A DNA stretch of 64,000 bases from CAMEON01 sp045128275. Lineage in GTDB: Bacteria; Bacillota; Clostridia; Oscillospirales; CAG-272. The stretch lies in NCBI GenBank assembly GCA_045128275.1, contig JBGVRH010000051.1, forward strand, positions 12,549 to 76,548, read 5' to 3'. Below are positions 48,652 to 58,530 of the stretch, piece by piece. How positions within the stretch are numbered: position 1 is the first letter of the stretch; each line of letters opens with the position of its first letter. The position numbers and the translations under genes were made by a program. Under the pieces are notes generated by a model. It saw only the letters and a list, made by a program, of their open reading frames with translations, searched no databases and was not told the origin of the DNA.

Positions 48652-49620
48652 TTATATCAGAATGAACTCGTGGTACAGGGAATTCTCCGCCAGGCAGGCG
48701 GGGTCGATGCCCTCCACCCCCTCCACCGAGGCAAGGATGCGGGCTGACCACTCCACCTCCAGCCCGTCGCAGGGCTGCTCGGCGAAGATGCGGCGAAGAT
48801 GGGGAGCCAGCATGTGGATATCGAAGGCCATGTTGGAATCGATACCGTAGTCGCAGGTGTGGGCGTAGGGGTAGATGGACTTGACCTCGTTGTCACGGAC
48901 GCTGTGCCACAGGGTGAGGGTGAAGTCGGGGGAGGTGCCCCGCTTGGCCTCGTCACGCACCAGGCGGCGGAGGAGTCGGATGTCGTCGGGCGCGAAGACC
49001 CGCTCGGAGCCGTCGGGGGCGACCAGCACAGTCTCCTTCATGACGTTGATGAAGATGCTCCGCTCGGGGATACCCGCAAAGAGGGCCGCCACCTCGGGGT
49101 AGACCGCCTGGATGCCCTCGAAGAGGAAGATAGGCTCCTCGTCCTCGGCCACGGTCAGCTCACGGTAGCCCTCGGTGTAGCCCGTGACGAAATCGAAGAT
49201 GGGGATTTTCGCGCTTCCCTTCTCCATGAGGTCGCGGACACAGGCGGCCAGGGCGGGGAGGTCGATGGCGGCCACCGAATCGTAATCCAGCTTGCCGTCG
49301 GGACGGCTCTCGGCCATGGCCTCCAGCACGTCGCGGCCGTAGAAGAAATCGTCGATGGAAATGGGATGCACCACCCGCCCCGCGGCCTCCAGCACGGCGG
49401 TCAGCTTGTCGGCGGTGGTGGTCTTGCCCGCGCAGGTAGGCCCCGACAGGCGGATGACCTTCACGCCGTGGGCCACGCAATCGGCGCAGATCGCCTCGGC
49501 GGCGGCGTTCAGACGGGCATCGAATTCCCGCTCGTTCTCCCCCACCAGAGCCACTCCCTCGGCGGGATCGGCAAAGGTCAAGGGCAGGCGGACGGGGGTG
49601 GGAGAAGAGAATCGTTTCAT
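48652..49620 (-). CDS. Uridine kinase-like P-loop kinase
   Basis: A 322-residue kinase of the uridine kinase/phosphoribulokinase fold. The P-loop is LSGPTCAGKTTTADKL (near residue 55), and HPISIDDFFYGRDVL and FLFEGIQAVYP resemble the uridine kinase substrate region. It lacks an N-terminal TGS/threonyl-tRNA synthetase-like part found in some relatives, and its substrate is uncertain. ATG at 49620 was chosen because AAAGGATC lies upstream; further upstream is repeat DNA (49643-49803). Confidence 0.8.
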   Translation of the reverse strand: MKRFSSPTPVRLPLTFADPAEGVALVGENEREFDARLNAAAEAICADCVAHGVKVIRLSGPTCAGKTTTADKLTAVLEAAGRVVHPISIDDFFYGRDVLEAMAESRPDGKLDYDSVAAIDLPALAACVRDLMEKGSAKIPIFDFVTGYTEGYRELTVAEDEEPIFLFEGIQAVYPEVAALFAGIPERSIFINVMKETVLVAPDGSERVFAPDDIRLLRRLVRDEAKRGTSPDFTLTLWHSVRDNEVKSIYPYAHTCDYGIDSNMAFDIHMLAPHLRRIFAEQPCDGLEVEWSARILASVEGVEGIDPACLAENSLYHEFILI

Positions 49621-49642
49621 GCTGGGAGATCCTTTCTTTGAA

Positions 49643-49803
49643 ATGCAAAATGCAAAATGCAAAATCAAGCGCGGAATACGGGCAAAACGGAAGTTGTTCG
49701 GGGAGAGAAAAGAAAGCGAACCTGCAAAACACTCCTGCAAAACAGGATACGCTTACCGACGCATCGGCTTTACACCCAATTTTGCATTTTGCATTTTGCA
49801 TTC
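49643..49803. repeat. Inverted pair of ATGCAAA tandem repeats between hemZ and the kinase gene
   Basis: Three 7-bp GCAAAAT units at 49643-49665 and three inverted units at 49777-49803 bound about 110 bp with no ORF. A single direct array of four units of the same kind lies at 63808-63837. Confidence 0.8.
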
Positions 49804-49807
49804 TTCC

Positions 49808-51316
49808 TCAGTCCAGCATATTCCGCTCGCGGTAGAAGGCCTCGGCTCGGGCCAACCGCTCACGGTTGGTGACCTCTCCTACCTCGTCCAGGTACTCGAA
49901 GGGGTACTTGGGGTTGAACATACGGTCGATGAAGCGGGGAGAGCCATCCACGGGGGCGTAATCCACCAGCTTGGTGACAGCGCCCGCGCCTGCGGCGAAG
50001 ATGGAGTGAACCTCCTCCATCATGTAGATGTTGTAGAGGCCCTCGTAGCCGGGCAGGGCAAAGCCAACGTTCTCGAAGTTGCCCACGGTATTCTTCTGAC
50101 GGTACATATAGTAGGGAATATACCCCTCGTGAGCGCATTGGATCTGGGAGTAGTCCACGCACTTACCCGTGTCACCGCCCCGCATGGAGTAGACGTCAGC
50201 CCCCTCCTTGCGCAGCTCGGCGGATTTCTTCACGCAGAAGGTATGTACCGTAACGTTCTCGGGGCGCAGGGCCATGATGCCGTCAAAGGAGGCCGAGAAG
50301 GTCTTGAAGCTGTCTCCGGGAAGCCCCGCGATGAGGTCGGTGTTGATGACGGGAATGCCCGAGGCACGGGCGATCTCGTAGGCCTTGTAGAACATCTCGG
50401 TATTGTGGGCGCGGCCGATGTTGCGGAGCACGTCGTCACAGAGGGTCTGGGGATTGACGCTGATGCGGCCCACGCCGTACTCTCTGGCCACCGCCAGCTT
50501 CTCGGCGGTGATGGTATCGGGGCGGCCCGACTCCAGGGTATACTCCTCCAGGGCGCGGACGTTGGTCATGCGCTCCACAGCCCCCAGAAGGAAGGCCAGC
50601 TGATCCGGCTCCAGGATGGTGGGGGTTCCGCCGCCCACGTAGATGGTGCGAACCCGCAGACCCAGGCGGTTGATGGTCTCAAAGGTCTCCTCCAGGTCGT
50701 GTACCAGACGCTTGAGGTACTCGGGGATGAGGGAGAGAAGCCGCTTGGAGGTATAGGACACGAAGGAGCAGTAGGCGCATCTTGTGGGACAGAAGGGGAT
50801 GGAGATGTAGACCGAGCAATCCTTTCTGCCGGGGGTACCGGTGAGCCGTGCCTCGTTGATGGCTACGTCGGTGGCCAGGGCGGCCTTCTTGGGGATGACG
50901 AAGTAATCCTTGGTCAGCTCCTTGCGGATGCGGGTCTTACTCAAGCCCTTCTGGAGTAGCTCGGTGGCCACCTTGGAGGGACGGACACCCGTCAGCATAC
51001 CCCAGGAGGGGCGATAGCCCATGACCTCGGCGCAAACAGAGGTCACGGCATCTCCCAGGGCGATCTTCTCGCGGCGCTCCTTGGTATAGCCCTCGTCGTA
51101 GTCGTAGTGGCGGGTGACCTCGGCGGACTGACCGCGGTAGGAGAGCTTGGCGGTGACGTCAATGCCCGCCTCGGGGGATTTGGACAGATTCACCCACATC
51201 TCGGGGGTATCCTCGGTCACGGGATCCTCGTCCGAGAACTTGGAGCCGGGGAAGAAGATCATACAGAGAGTCTGTATGTAGTATTTGTTGACGGGTCCTT
51301 CTATATAGAGTCTCAT
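49808..51316 (-). CDS. hemZ: HemZ, coproporphyrinogen III oxidase-like radical SAM protein
   Basis: A 502-residue radical SAM protein. The [4Fe-4S] motif is PFCPTRCAYCSF (CX3CX2C), followed by YVGGGTPTILEPDQL and GRISVNPQTL as in HemN/HemZ. It belongs to the clostridial HemZ group; full activity in haem synthesis is not certain. Two starts compete: ATG at 51316 (GGAG 6 nt upstream, beginning MRLYIEG as expected for HemZ) and ATG at 51439, which adds 41 low-complexity residues and has only a weak site. The order rel-dtd-hemZ is conserved in Clostridia. Confidence 0.9.
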   Translation of the reverse strand: MRLYIEGPVNKYYIQTLCMIFFPGSKFSDEDPVTEDTPEMWVNLSKSPEAGIDVTAKLSYRGQSAEVTRHYDYDEGYTKERREKIALGDAVTSVCAEVMGYRPSWGMLTGVRPSKVATELLQKGLSKTRIRKELTKDYFVIPKKAALATDVAINEARLTGTPGRKDCSVYISIPFCPTRCAYCSFVSYTSKRLLSLIPEYLKRLVHDLEETFETINRLGLRVRTIYVGGGTPTILEPDQLAFLLGAVERMTNVRALEEYTLESGRPDTITAEKLAVAREYGVGRISVNPQTLCDDVLRNIGRAHNTEMFYKAYEIARASGIPVINTDLIAGLPGDSFKTFSASFDGIMALRPENVTVHTFCVKKSAELRKEGADVYSMRGGDTGKCVDYSQIQCAHEGYIPYYMYRQKNTVGNFENVGFALPGYEGLYNIYMMEEVHSIFAAGAGAVTKLVDYAPVDGSPRFIDRMFNPKYPFEYLDEVGEVTNRERLARAEAFYRERNMLD

Positions 51317-51474
51317 GATTTTCTCCGAATATTCCTGAATTTTGGTCGCATTCGCGGAGGGCGTTCCCTCCGTGGCAGGGGACATGCGGGGATCAGGCGA
51401 AGGGGTATTGCGAAGAGGGGATTTGCGGTTTTGGTTCATGCTATTATCTTCTTTGTGGTGGAACGAATGGAGGG

Positions 51475-51704
51475 TAATTCGCAATTCGAAATTCGTAATT
51501 CGTAATTCGTAATGAAGAAAGCATTTTGCCACGGGCAAAATGTGATCGAATGGTAAGGGTGGGTTCGCGCCATAGGATAACGGAGGTTTACCCTTATTGG
51601 CGTTTTCCGGTCAGAATTCTTCTGATCCAAGTTCGTTGGAGCGGCTTTCACATAAGCAATGGGAATCCGTCAAATCAATTACGAATTGCGAATTACGAAT
51701 TGCG
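51475..51704. repeat. Inverted pair of AATTCGTAATT arrays between dtd and hemZ
   Basis: Tandem 9-bp-like units TTCGTAATT at 51475-51513 and inverted ATTACGAATTGCG units at 51676-51704 enclose about 160 bp without an ORF. This element and the one at 49643-49803 bracket hemZ. Confidence 0.75.
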
Positions 51705-51733
51705 CATTTTTTCTGACCGCCACCAAAAAGGAT

Positions 51734-52198
51734 TCACGCCTTATTTGCGGGCTTCAACACGTCACTCTCCATGACGATGGTCACAGGCCCATCGTTGAGG
51801 AGGGACACCTTCATATCCGCGCCGAACTGTCCGTGACCCACGTGCTTGACGTAGGCTTTTGCCTTTTCCACGAACAGCTCGTAGAGGCGGTTGGCCTCGG
51901 CGGGGGCGGCGGCGCCCAGGTAGTCGGGACGGTTGCCGTGCTTGTAGTTGGCGAGAAGGGTGAACTGGGACACCACCAGCAGCTCTCCGTCGATGTCCTG
52001 CACCGAGCGGTTCATCTTGCCGTTCTCGTCCTCGAAGATGCGGAGCTTGACGATCTTCTGGAGCATCCGATCCAGATCCTCCTCGGTGTCCCCCGTGGCG
52101 ACGCCCAGCAGAATGAGCAGGCCGTGGCCGCAGGAACCGATTTCTTCTCCGTCCACCTCCACCGAGGCGGAGGTAACGCGTTGAATGACTGCTTTCAT
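51734..52198 (-). CDS. dtd: D-aminoacyl-tRNA deacylase
   Basis: A 154-residue DTD of standard length. The active-site block VSQFTLLANYKHGNRPDY and the C-terminal VSLLNDGPVTIVMES are conserved. It hydrolyses D-amino acids mischarged on tRNA. ATG at 52198 with AAAGGA upstream. Next to rel, as in most Firmicutes, 24 bp after the rel stop. Confidence 0.97.
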   Translation of the reverse strand: MKAVIQRVTSASVEVDGEEIGSCGHGLLILLGVATGDTEEDLDRMLQKIVKLRIFEDENGKMNRSVQDIDGELLVVSQFTLLANYKHGNRPDYLGAAAPAEANRLYELFVEKAKAYVKHVGHGQFGADMKVSLLNDGPVTIVMESDVLKPANKA

Positions 52199-52222
52199 GG
52201 CGGTGATTCCTTTCAAAATGAT

Positions 52223-54463
52223 TTACGCGAAGCCGCGGATCACGTCCAGGATGTTCTTGAGAGAACGGAGTCTGGACACGATGGAGTTGTAATGCTCCAC
52301 GTTCTTGCAGCTAATCTTGAGATTGATGATGACGCGATCAGCCCCCGCCTTCTGGGAGTTGATCTGGAGGATGGAGACCTTCATATCCGCCAGAGCGACG
52401 GTGATATCGGCCAGAACGCCCACGGTATCCAGGGTATGCACCTGGAGCAGGGCCTCGTAAACGCTCTTGCCCGATTCGCTGACGGCACCCTCCCAGTGGG
52501 CGGGCTTCCAGCGGTCGGTGAGGTCGGGATTCTCCTTGCCCTGGACGTAGTTGGGGCAGTCCTGCTTGTGGATGGAGATGCCGAAGCCCTTGGTGACAAA
52601 GCCCACCACCTCGTCGCCGGGAAGGGGGTTACAGCACTTGGCGAACTTCACGGCACAGCCCTCAGCTCCGTCCACCACGATGCCGCTGTTATGCTTGAGG
52701 TTGTATGGGCGGGCGGCGGTGACCACCTGGGACACGTCCTCGGCGGTCATCTTGGCGGCGGCGGCCACCTCCTCGGGGACCTCGGGAGGGGTCATGGCAT
52801 CCAGCTCGTCCTTGAGGCGGCGGAGGGTCTTGGTGACGGGCAGCTCGCCGTAGCCGATGGAGTTGTACATATCCTCCACGGTGGAGTAGCCCATACGGGA
52901 GGCCACGGTGGCCACAGCCTCGGCGCGCTTGGCCTCGGGGAGGCGGGGAGCCAGCTTCTTGACCTCGGCATCGATGGCGGCCTTACCCACGATGATGTTG
53001 TCGGCGCGCTTCTCTCTCTTGAACCATTGACGGATCTTGTTGCGGGCCTCGCTGGTGCGGACGATGTTCAGCCAGTCGCGGCTGGGGCCCTTGGCGGCGG
53101 AGGAGGTGAGGATCTCCACGATCTCACCGTTCTCCAGCACCCGGTCGATGGGGACGATACTGCCGTTGATCTTGGCACCCAGCATCTTGTTGCCCACCTC
53201 GGAGTGGATGGCGTAGGCGAAGTCGATGACGGTGGCTCCCTGGGGCAGGGCGCGGACGTCTCCCTTGGGGGTAAAGACGAAGACCTCGTCGTGGAAGATG
53301 TCGATCTTCAGAGCGGTCATGAACTCCTCGGGGTCGCGGGTGCCGTCCTCGGTCTCGATGAGGCGGGCGATCCACTCCAGCTTCTTGTCCATGTCCTCCT
53401 TGGAGGTGGCTCCCGACTTGTACTTCCAGTGGGCGGCGATACCGTACTCGGCGATATGGTGCATCTCCCAGGTACGGATCTGCACCTCGAAGGGGATACC
53501 GTCCCGACCGATGACGGTGGTATGGAGGGAGCGGTACATATTGGGCTTGGGGATGGAGATGTAGTCCTTGAAACGGCCGGGGATGGAGTTGAACATCTCA
53601 TGGATGATACCCAGGACGGTGTAGCACTCCAGCTCGGTGTCCACGATGATACGCATGGCGTAGAAGTCGTAGATCTCGTCAAAGGACTTGTTCTGCTTGA
53701 ACATCTTGCGGTAGATGGAGTAGGCGGTCTTGATGCGTCCCTCCAGATGGAACTTGATGCCGTTTTCCGTGAGCTTTTCCGCTACGGTGCTTCGGATGTT
53801 CTCGATGAAGCCCAGGCTCATGCCGTACTTGCGCTCGATCTCGTCCCGCACCTCCACGTAGCCGATGGGGTCGAGGTACTGCATACCCAGGTTCTCCAGC
53901 TCCTGCTTGATCTTCTGCATACCCAGGCGGTGGGCCAGGGGCGCGTAGACCTGCATGGTCTCCAGAGCGGTGATGCGGCGCTTGTGGTCGGGCTTGGCGT
54001 CCAGGGTGCGCATGTTGTGGAGGCGGTCGCAGAGCTTGATGAAAATGACGCGGACATCCTTGGACATGGCCAAAAGCATCTTACGGAGAGTCTCGATGTG
54101 AGCCTCCTCCTTGTCGTCGATCTGGAGAGCCACGATCTTGGTCAGGCCCTCCACCAGCATGGCCACGTCGCCGCCGAAGCGCTTGGTGATCTCCTGGATA
54201 TTGGTCTTCTCGCCGCAGTCCTCCACCGTATCGTGGAGCAGGGCGGCGCAAATGGAGTCGGTGTCCAGCTCCAGACCCGCCACGATCTCGGCCACGGCAA
54301 TGGGGTGGGTGATGTAGGCGTCGCCGCTCTTGCGGAACTGTCCCTCGTGAAGCCCCGCGGCATACTCATAGGCGGCCTGGATCTTATCCAGGTCGTACTT
54401 TTTACCCGTGGCGTGCAGTATTTCCAAAAGTCGGTCAATGCCGACAGACGGTGCGTGTTCCAT
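52223..54463 (-). CDS. rel: Bifunctional (p)ppGpp synthetase/hydrolase (Rel)
   Basis: A 746-residue RelA/SpoT homologue with all domains: HD hydrolase (THPIAVAEIVAGLELDTDSICAALLHDTVEDCG, intact HD), synthetase (GRIKTAYSIYRKM... YAMRIIVDTELECYTVLGIIHEMF... KDYISIPKPNMYRSLHT), TGS (VFTPKGDVRALPQGATVIDFAYAIHSEVG), zinc-finger-like CCNPLPGDEV, and a C-terminal ACT domain. It sets alarmone levels in the stringent response. The HD active site suggests hydrolysis is retained. The next gene is dtd. Confidence 0.97.
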   Translation of the reverse strand: MEHAPSVGIDRLLEILHATGKKYDLDKIQAAYEYAAGLHEGQFRKSGDAYITHPIAVAEIVAGLELDTDSICAALLHDTVEDCGEKTNIQEITKRFGGDVAMLVEGLTKIVALQIDDKEEAHIETLRKMLLAMSKDVRVIFIKLCDRLHNMRTLDAKPDHKRRITALETMQVYAPLAHRLGMQKIKQELENLGMQYLDPIGYVEVRDEIERKYGMSLGFIENIRSTVAEKLTENGIKFHLEGRIKTAYSIYRKMFKQNKSFDEIYDFYAMRIIVDTELECYTVLGIIHEMFNSIPGRFKDYISIPKPNMYRSLHTTVIGRDGIPFEVQIRTWEMHHIAEYGIAAHWKYKSGATSKEDMDKKLEWIARLIETEDGTRDPEEFMTALKIDIFHDEVFVFTPKGDVRALPQGATVIDFAYAIHSEVGNKMLGAKINGSIVPIDRVLENGEIVEILTSSAAKGPSRDWLNIVRTSEARNKIRQWFKREKRADNIIVGKAAIDAEVKKLAPRLPEAKRAEAVATVASRMGYSTVEDMYNSIGYGELPVTKTLRRLKDELDAMTPPEVPEEVAAAAKMTAEDVSQVVTAARPYNLKHNSGIVVDGAEGCAVKFAKCCNPLPGDEVVGFVTKGFGISIHKQDCPNYVQGKENPDLTDRWKPAHWEGAVSESGKSVYEALLQVHTLDTVGVLADITVALADMKVSILQINSQKAGADRVIINLKISCKNVEHYNSIVSRLRSLKNILDVIRGFA

Positions 54464-54499
54464 ATGATGTCCTTTCGTAAAGGCAGGTAGTGCGATGGA

Positions 54500-56740
54500 T
54501 CAGGCTTCCCCCGCCGCCAGCTGTCGGCGGAGACTTTGCAGAAGGGGGGAGGCCTCAATGGTGGTTTTCGGGGCGTTGAAATCCACCTCGAAGACATAGT
54601 AGCCGTCCAGAGGGCCGTCTACGCGGCAGACCCCCATTTCGGTGAGGATTTTCAGAATGAGACGGAGCTTAACGGTACCGACCGAGGCCCCTGCGGGGAC
54701 ACGGTTGGCCCGCTCCAGAAGACCGCGCTCACTCATGGTGCTGTTGCCCAGCCGCGCGTCGGCCCGCAGAACCGTGAAGACCGAGCCGATCTCCTCGCGG
54801 GTGGGAACAAAGCCCTCGGAGGCGGTGATGGGAGCCCCATCCAGGATCTGGTTGTAGCGGATCTCCTCCCGACGGCGCTCCAGCGCCACCGTCTCGGAGG
54901 GGCGGAGATCCTGCACGATGAGCTGGAGGCTCCGCACGCCCTGGTAATCGTTGATGTTGAGCTGGAACAGGATATCCACCGCATCCCCCACAACGGCGGG
55001 GATCTTGGCGGGGGAGGTGCTGAACCAGACTGCCTGGAGCATCTGGCCGTCCTTGTAGAGCATGAGCTTGGTGTGCTTGCCGCCTCCCAGGGGGATCACA
55101 CGGTGGACGACCGCATCCCGCAGAACCAGGCAAGGGGTAGGATTCCCCACACCGAAGGGCTCCAGCCGCTCCAGCTCCTCGGCCTGGGCCATGGTCAGCT
55201 CACAGGTCTGACACTCGCAGTCCGCCTCGTAGCGCACAGCGGTCATATCCTCGGTGAGGAGGGTGGCGGCGTACTCGTTGAGACGCTTGCGGAAGGCGGG
55301 GATATCCCGACGGCGGACGGTCAGACCCGCGGCCAGCTCATGCCCGCCGAAGCGGACGAGCAGATCCGAGCAATGGGTCAGAGCCTCCACCAGGTTGAGT
55401 CCCTTGACACTGCGGCCCGAGCCCTTGCCCACGTCCCCATCGGTGGGAACACTCCCCACGGCTCCATCAAAGGAGATGAGGATGGAGGGCAGACCGTACT
55501 TTTCGGTGATGCGGGAGGCCACGATGCCCACGATGCCCTGCATCCAACCGTCATCCTCCAGGACGATGACCGTGGGGGAGGGCTCGCCATGGGCGGCGGC
55601 CTCGGACAGTTGGGTATCGATCATGGCGTAGGCCTGCTCGGCAATGGCGTTCTCCTCCACCTGGCGGCGGGTATTGATGGCGCACAGCTCCTCGGCCAGG
55701 GTCTCCGCCCGCTCGGGGGTATCCGCCAGGAGCAGATCCACCGCCATCATAGCATGGGCGATGCGGCCCGCGGCGTTGATGCGGGGGGCGATACCGAAGC
55801 CCACCAGGCCGGAATTGACCTTGCGGCGGGGCTTCTTCCCTCCCGTCGAGGCGGACTTACTGTTGCCGCTCCCCGATATAGCGTCCAGCAGAGCGCACAA
55901 GCCGGGGCGGTCGGTCTCGTCCAGCATGGAAAGACCGCGGGAGACGATGTAGCGGTTCTCGTCGGTCAGGGGCATGACGTCGGCAATGGTGCCGATGGCC
56001 ACCAGATCCATGAGGAATCTCCCCATGATCCGCAGGGCCTCATCCGAGGAGATCCCCGCCCGCACCGACTCACAGGCGCAGATGAATTTGAACACCACGC
56101 CCACGCCCGCCAGCTCCTTGAAGGGGTAGGGGCAATCGGGGCGGTGGGGATTGACCACGGCCACGCAGAGAGGCAGGGTGGCGTGACACTCATGGTGGTC
56201 GGTGACCACGGTATCCACACCCAGGGTGGCGGCGTGAGCGATCTCGGTGTGGGCGGTGATGCCCGTATCCACCGTGATGATGAGGCTCACACCCTGCTCG
56301 GCCAGGCGGTCCACAGCGGCGACCGACATACCGTAGCCCTCACCCAAACGGTTGGGGATGTAACAGGTGACGTCACCGCCCAGCCCCTTGAGGTAGAGGT
56401 ACAGGGAGGTGACCGAGGTCACGCCGTCCACGTCGTAGTCTCCGTAGATGGCGATCCTTTCATGATCCCGAATGGCGGCCAACACCCGCGCCACGGCGGG
56501 CTCCATGTCGGCCATCAACATGGGATCATGCCAGACCCGCTCGTCGTTGCCGAAGAACAGCTCGGCCTCGGCGGGGTCGGTGTAGCCGCGGTTGCAGAGC
56601 AGACGGGCGGTCAAGGGCGTGACCCCCAAACGCTCGCACAGGGCGGCGGTAGCGTCTTTATGATCCTCCGCCCCACAGAGCAGCGTCCAGATGCGCTCTC
56701 TTGTGAGACGGCCTTGGGTTGCGTTGTCTTTCAAAACCAT
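54500..56740 (-). CDS. recJ: Single-stranded-DNA-specific exonuclease RecJ
   Basis: A 746-residue RecJ with the DHH phosphoesterase motifs AIYGDYDVDGVTS, VDTGITAHTE, VVTDHHECH and the DHHA1-type region (LVRFGGHELAAGLTV), then an OB-fold part. RecJ degrades 5' single-stranded ends in recombination and repair. The ATG at 56740 has AAAGG only 2 nt upstream; an in-frame TTG two codons on has better spacing and might be used instead. The rel gene follows 36 bp downstream. Confidence 0.95.
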   Translation of the reverse strand: MVLKDNATQGRLTRERIWTLLCGAEDHKDATAALCERLGVTPLTARLLCNRGYTDPAEAELFFGNDERVWHDPMLMADMEPAVARVLAAIRDHERIAIYGDYDVDGVTSVTSLYLYLKGLGGDVTCYIPNRLGEGYGMSVAAVDRLAEQGVSLIITVDTGITAHTEIAHAATLGVDTVVTDHHECHATLPLCVAVVNPHRPDCPYPFKELAGVGVVFKFICACESVRAGISSDEALRIMGRFLMDLVAIGTIADVMPLTDENRYIVSRGLSMLDETDRPGLCALLDAISGSGNSKSASTGGKKPRRKVNSGLVGFGIAPRINAAGRIAHAMMAVDLLLADTPERAETLAEELCAINTRRQVEENAIAEQAYAMIDTQLSEAAAHGEPSPTVIVLEDDGWMQGIVGIVASRITEKYGLPSILISFDGAVGSVPTDGDVGKGSGRSVKGLNLVEALTHCSDLLVRFGGHELAAGLTVRRRDIPAFRKRLNEYAATLLTEDMTAVRYEADCECQTCELTMAQAEELERLEPFGVGNPTPCLVLRDAVVHRVIPLGGGKHTKLMLYKDGQMLQAVWFSTSPAKIPAVVGDAVDILFQLNINDYQGVRSLQLIVQDLRPSETVALERRREEIRYNQILDGAPITASEGFVPTREEIGSVFTVLRADARLGNSTMSERGLLERANRVPAGASVGTVKLRLILKILTEMGVCRVDGPLDGYYVFEVDFNAPKTTIEASPLLQSLRRQLAAGEA

Positions 56741-56886
56741 ATCCTTTCTCTCAGATACCCCATCTGCGGGTACCCTCCCGCCCCTGCGGCGGGATGCTTC
56801 GGACGTCCGTCCCCTCCGATGCTCGTTCTCCGATCGGTCGGGATTTGGACGCGTATACGATCCAAATTCTGCTAAAAGCTTGTGTG

Positions 56887-58527
56887 TCAGCTGCGGGGCG
56901 CGTAGACCGCCAGAATGGCCTCGGCCACCTTGATGCCGTCCACGGCGGCGGAGGTGATGCCCCCCGCGTAGCCCGCGCCCTCCCCACAGGGGTAGATGCC
57001 GGGATTGCCCACGGCGCAGAAGTCGCTCCCCCGCAGGATGCGGACGGGAGCCGAGGTACGGGTCTCGGCGGCGGACAGAACCGCCGAGGTCTGGGCATAG
57101 CCATGGACCTTGCGGTCAAAGGAGCGCAGTCCGTAGCGCAGAGACTGACAAACGTAATCGGGCAGAGTCGCGCTGACGGGGGCTAAGCGGTAGTGCCCGC
57201 CGCCCATGTAGGAGGGCCTTACCCGCGACGGCTCATGGATGGCGGTGTCACCCTCCAAAAAGTCGCCCACGGTCTGGACAGGAACAGCATAGTCCCCTCC
57301 TCCTGCCGCAAAAGCGGCCCGCTCGATGCGACGTTGGTAGGCGATGGCCCCCAGCACCAGGCTTCCCTCCACAGGCTCGTAGTCGGTGGTACGGATGGAC
57401 ACCGCGATGGCGGCGTTGGAGTTCTCCCCGTCCCGGGCGCGGCGGCTCATGCCGTTGACCACCACGGTATCCTCCTCGGAGGCGGCGGCCACCACCTCAC
57501 CGCCGGGGCACATGCAGAAGGTGTAGACCCCTCGCTCCCCTTTGGTGTCGGACAGGTGGTACTCGGCGGCCCCCAGGTCGGGATGACCCGCAAAGGAGCC
57601 ATAGAGCATGGTGTCCATGTCGCTCCGCAGATGCTCGATGCGCACCCCCACCGAAATGGGCTTGGGCTCCAGCATCATGTTTTTCGTGAGCAGCATACGG
57701 TAGGTATCCCGCGCGCTGTGGCCGGGAGCCAGGACGATGATCCCGCAGGGGATGTCCCCCTTGGAGGTCTTGGCGGTAAAGCTCCCGTCGGGGTGGCGGT
57801 CAAAGCCGTCCAGGCGGCAGCGGTAGATGACCTCGCCCCCCAGAGACTCGATGGTCTCCAGCATGGTCTGCACCACGGTGCGGAGCACGTCGGTGCCCAC
57901 GTGGGGCTTGGCACGGAGGGTGATGTCAGCGGGCGCGCCCATATCGCGGAGGGTCTCCAGCACGAAGGTACAGCGGGCATCGTTGATGCGGGTGAGCAGC
58001 TTTCCGTCGGAAAACGTTCCCGCACCGCCCGCGCCGAACTGGATGTTGGACTCGGTATCCAGCCGTCCCTCGGTGTAAAAGCTCTCCACCGACCTCACGC
58101 GGTCGGCCACCGAGTCGCCTCGGTCGATGAGGATGGGGGCGTAGCCCTCCTTCGCCAGCAGGTAGGCACAGAAGAGACCCGCAGGGCCCATGCCCACCAC
58201 CAGGGGACGGGCGGGGAGTGCCTTGTCCCCGTGGGTCAAGGCCAGCTCGTCACGGATATAGGGCTTCATGCCGGCGGCGGCCAGCTTATCCTCGGGAAAG
58301 CCGCGGCTCTCCTCGGGAAGGGTGGCCAGCACCGAGTAGACCAGGCGGATATCCTCCCGCTTGCGGGCATCCACGGATTTCTTGTAGAGTCGGTAAGCGA
58401 TACCCTTGGCGGGCAGACCGCTCTTTTTCAGCTTCAAGGCGGCCTTTTGCAGAATATCCGCCTCGGGGGTGCCGACGGGGACCGAGATCCCCTCGATGAT
58501 GGCTTCACGGTAAAACGCTGTTGCCAT
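56887..58527 (-). CDS. FAD-dependent oxidoreductase (uncharacterised dehydrogenase type)
   Basis: A 546-residue flavoprotein. A small N-terminal domain (1-100) precedes the FAD-binding fold, whose dinucleotide motif is VVGMGPAGLFCAYLLAKEGYAPILIDRG. GAGGAGTFSDGKL and the C-terminal GNPGIYPCGEGAGYAGGITSAAVDGIKVAEAI are typical of the COG2509-type dehydrogenases, whose reaction is unknown. It lies in an apparent operon with cdaA and the small membrane protein, 3 bp downstream of the latter. Confidence 0.9.
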   Translation of the reverse strand: MATAFYREAIIEGISVPVGTPEADILQKAALKLKKSGLPAKGIAYRLYKKSVDARKREDIRLVYSVLATLPEESRGFPEDKLAAAGMKPYIRDELALTHGDKALPARPLVVGMGPAGLFCAYLLAKEGYAPILIDRGDSVADRVRSVESFYTEGRLDTESNIQFGAGGAGTFSDGKLLTRINDARCTFVLETLRDMGAPADITLRAKPHVGTDVLRTVVQTMLETIESLGGEVIYRCRLDGFDRHPDGSFTAKTSKGDIPCGIIVLAPGHSARDTYRMLLTKNMMLEPKPISVGVRIEHLRSDMDTMLYGSFAGHPDLGAAEYHLSDTKGERGVYTFCMCPGGEVVAAASEEDTVVVNGMSRRARDGENSNAAIAVSIRTTDYEPVEGSLVLGAIAYQRRIERAAFAAGGGDYAVPVQTVGDFLEGDTAIHEPSRVRPSYMGGGHYRLAPVSATLPDYVCQSLRYGLRSFDRKVHGYAQTSAVLSAAETRTSAPVRILRGSDFCAVGNPGIYPCGEGAGYAGGITSAAVDGIKVAEAILAVYAPRS

Positions 58528-58530
58528 GGC

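Noticed and set aside
51659..54490. A 943-codon open frame opposite rel and dtd
   Set aside because: Antisense shadow with Gly/His/Val-rich low-complexity product; begins in repeat DNA.
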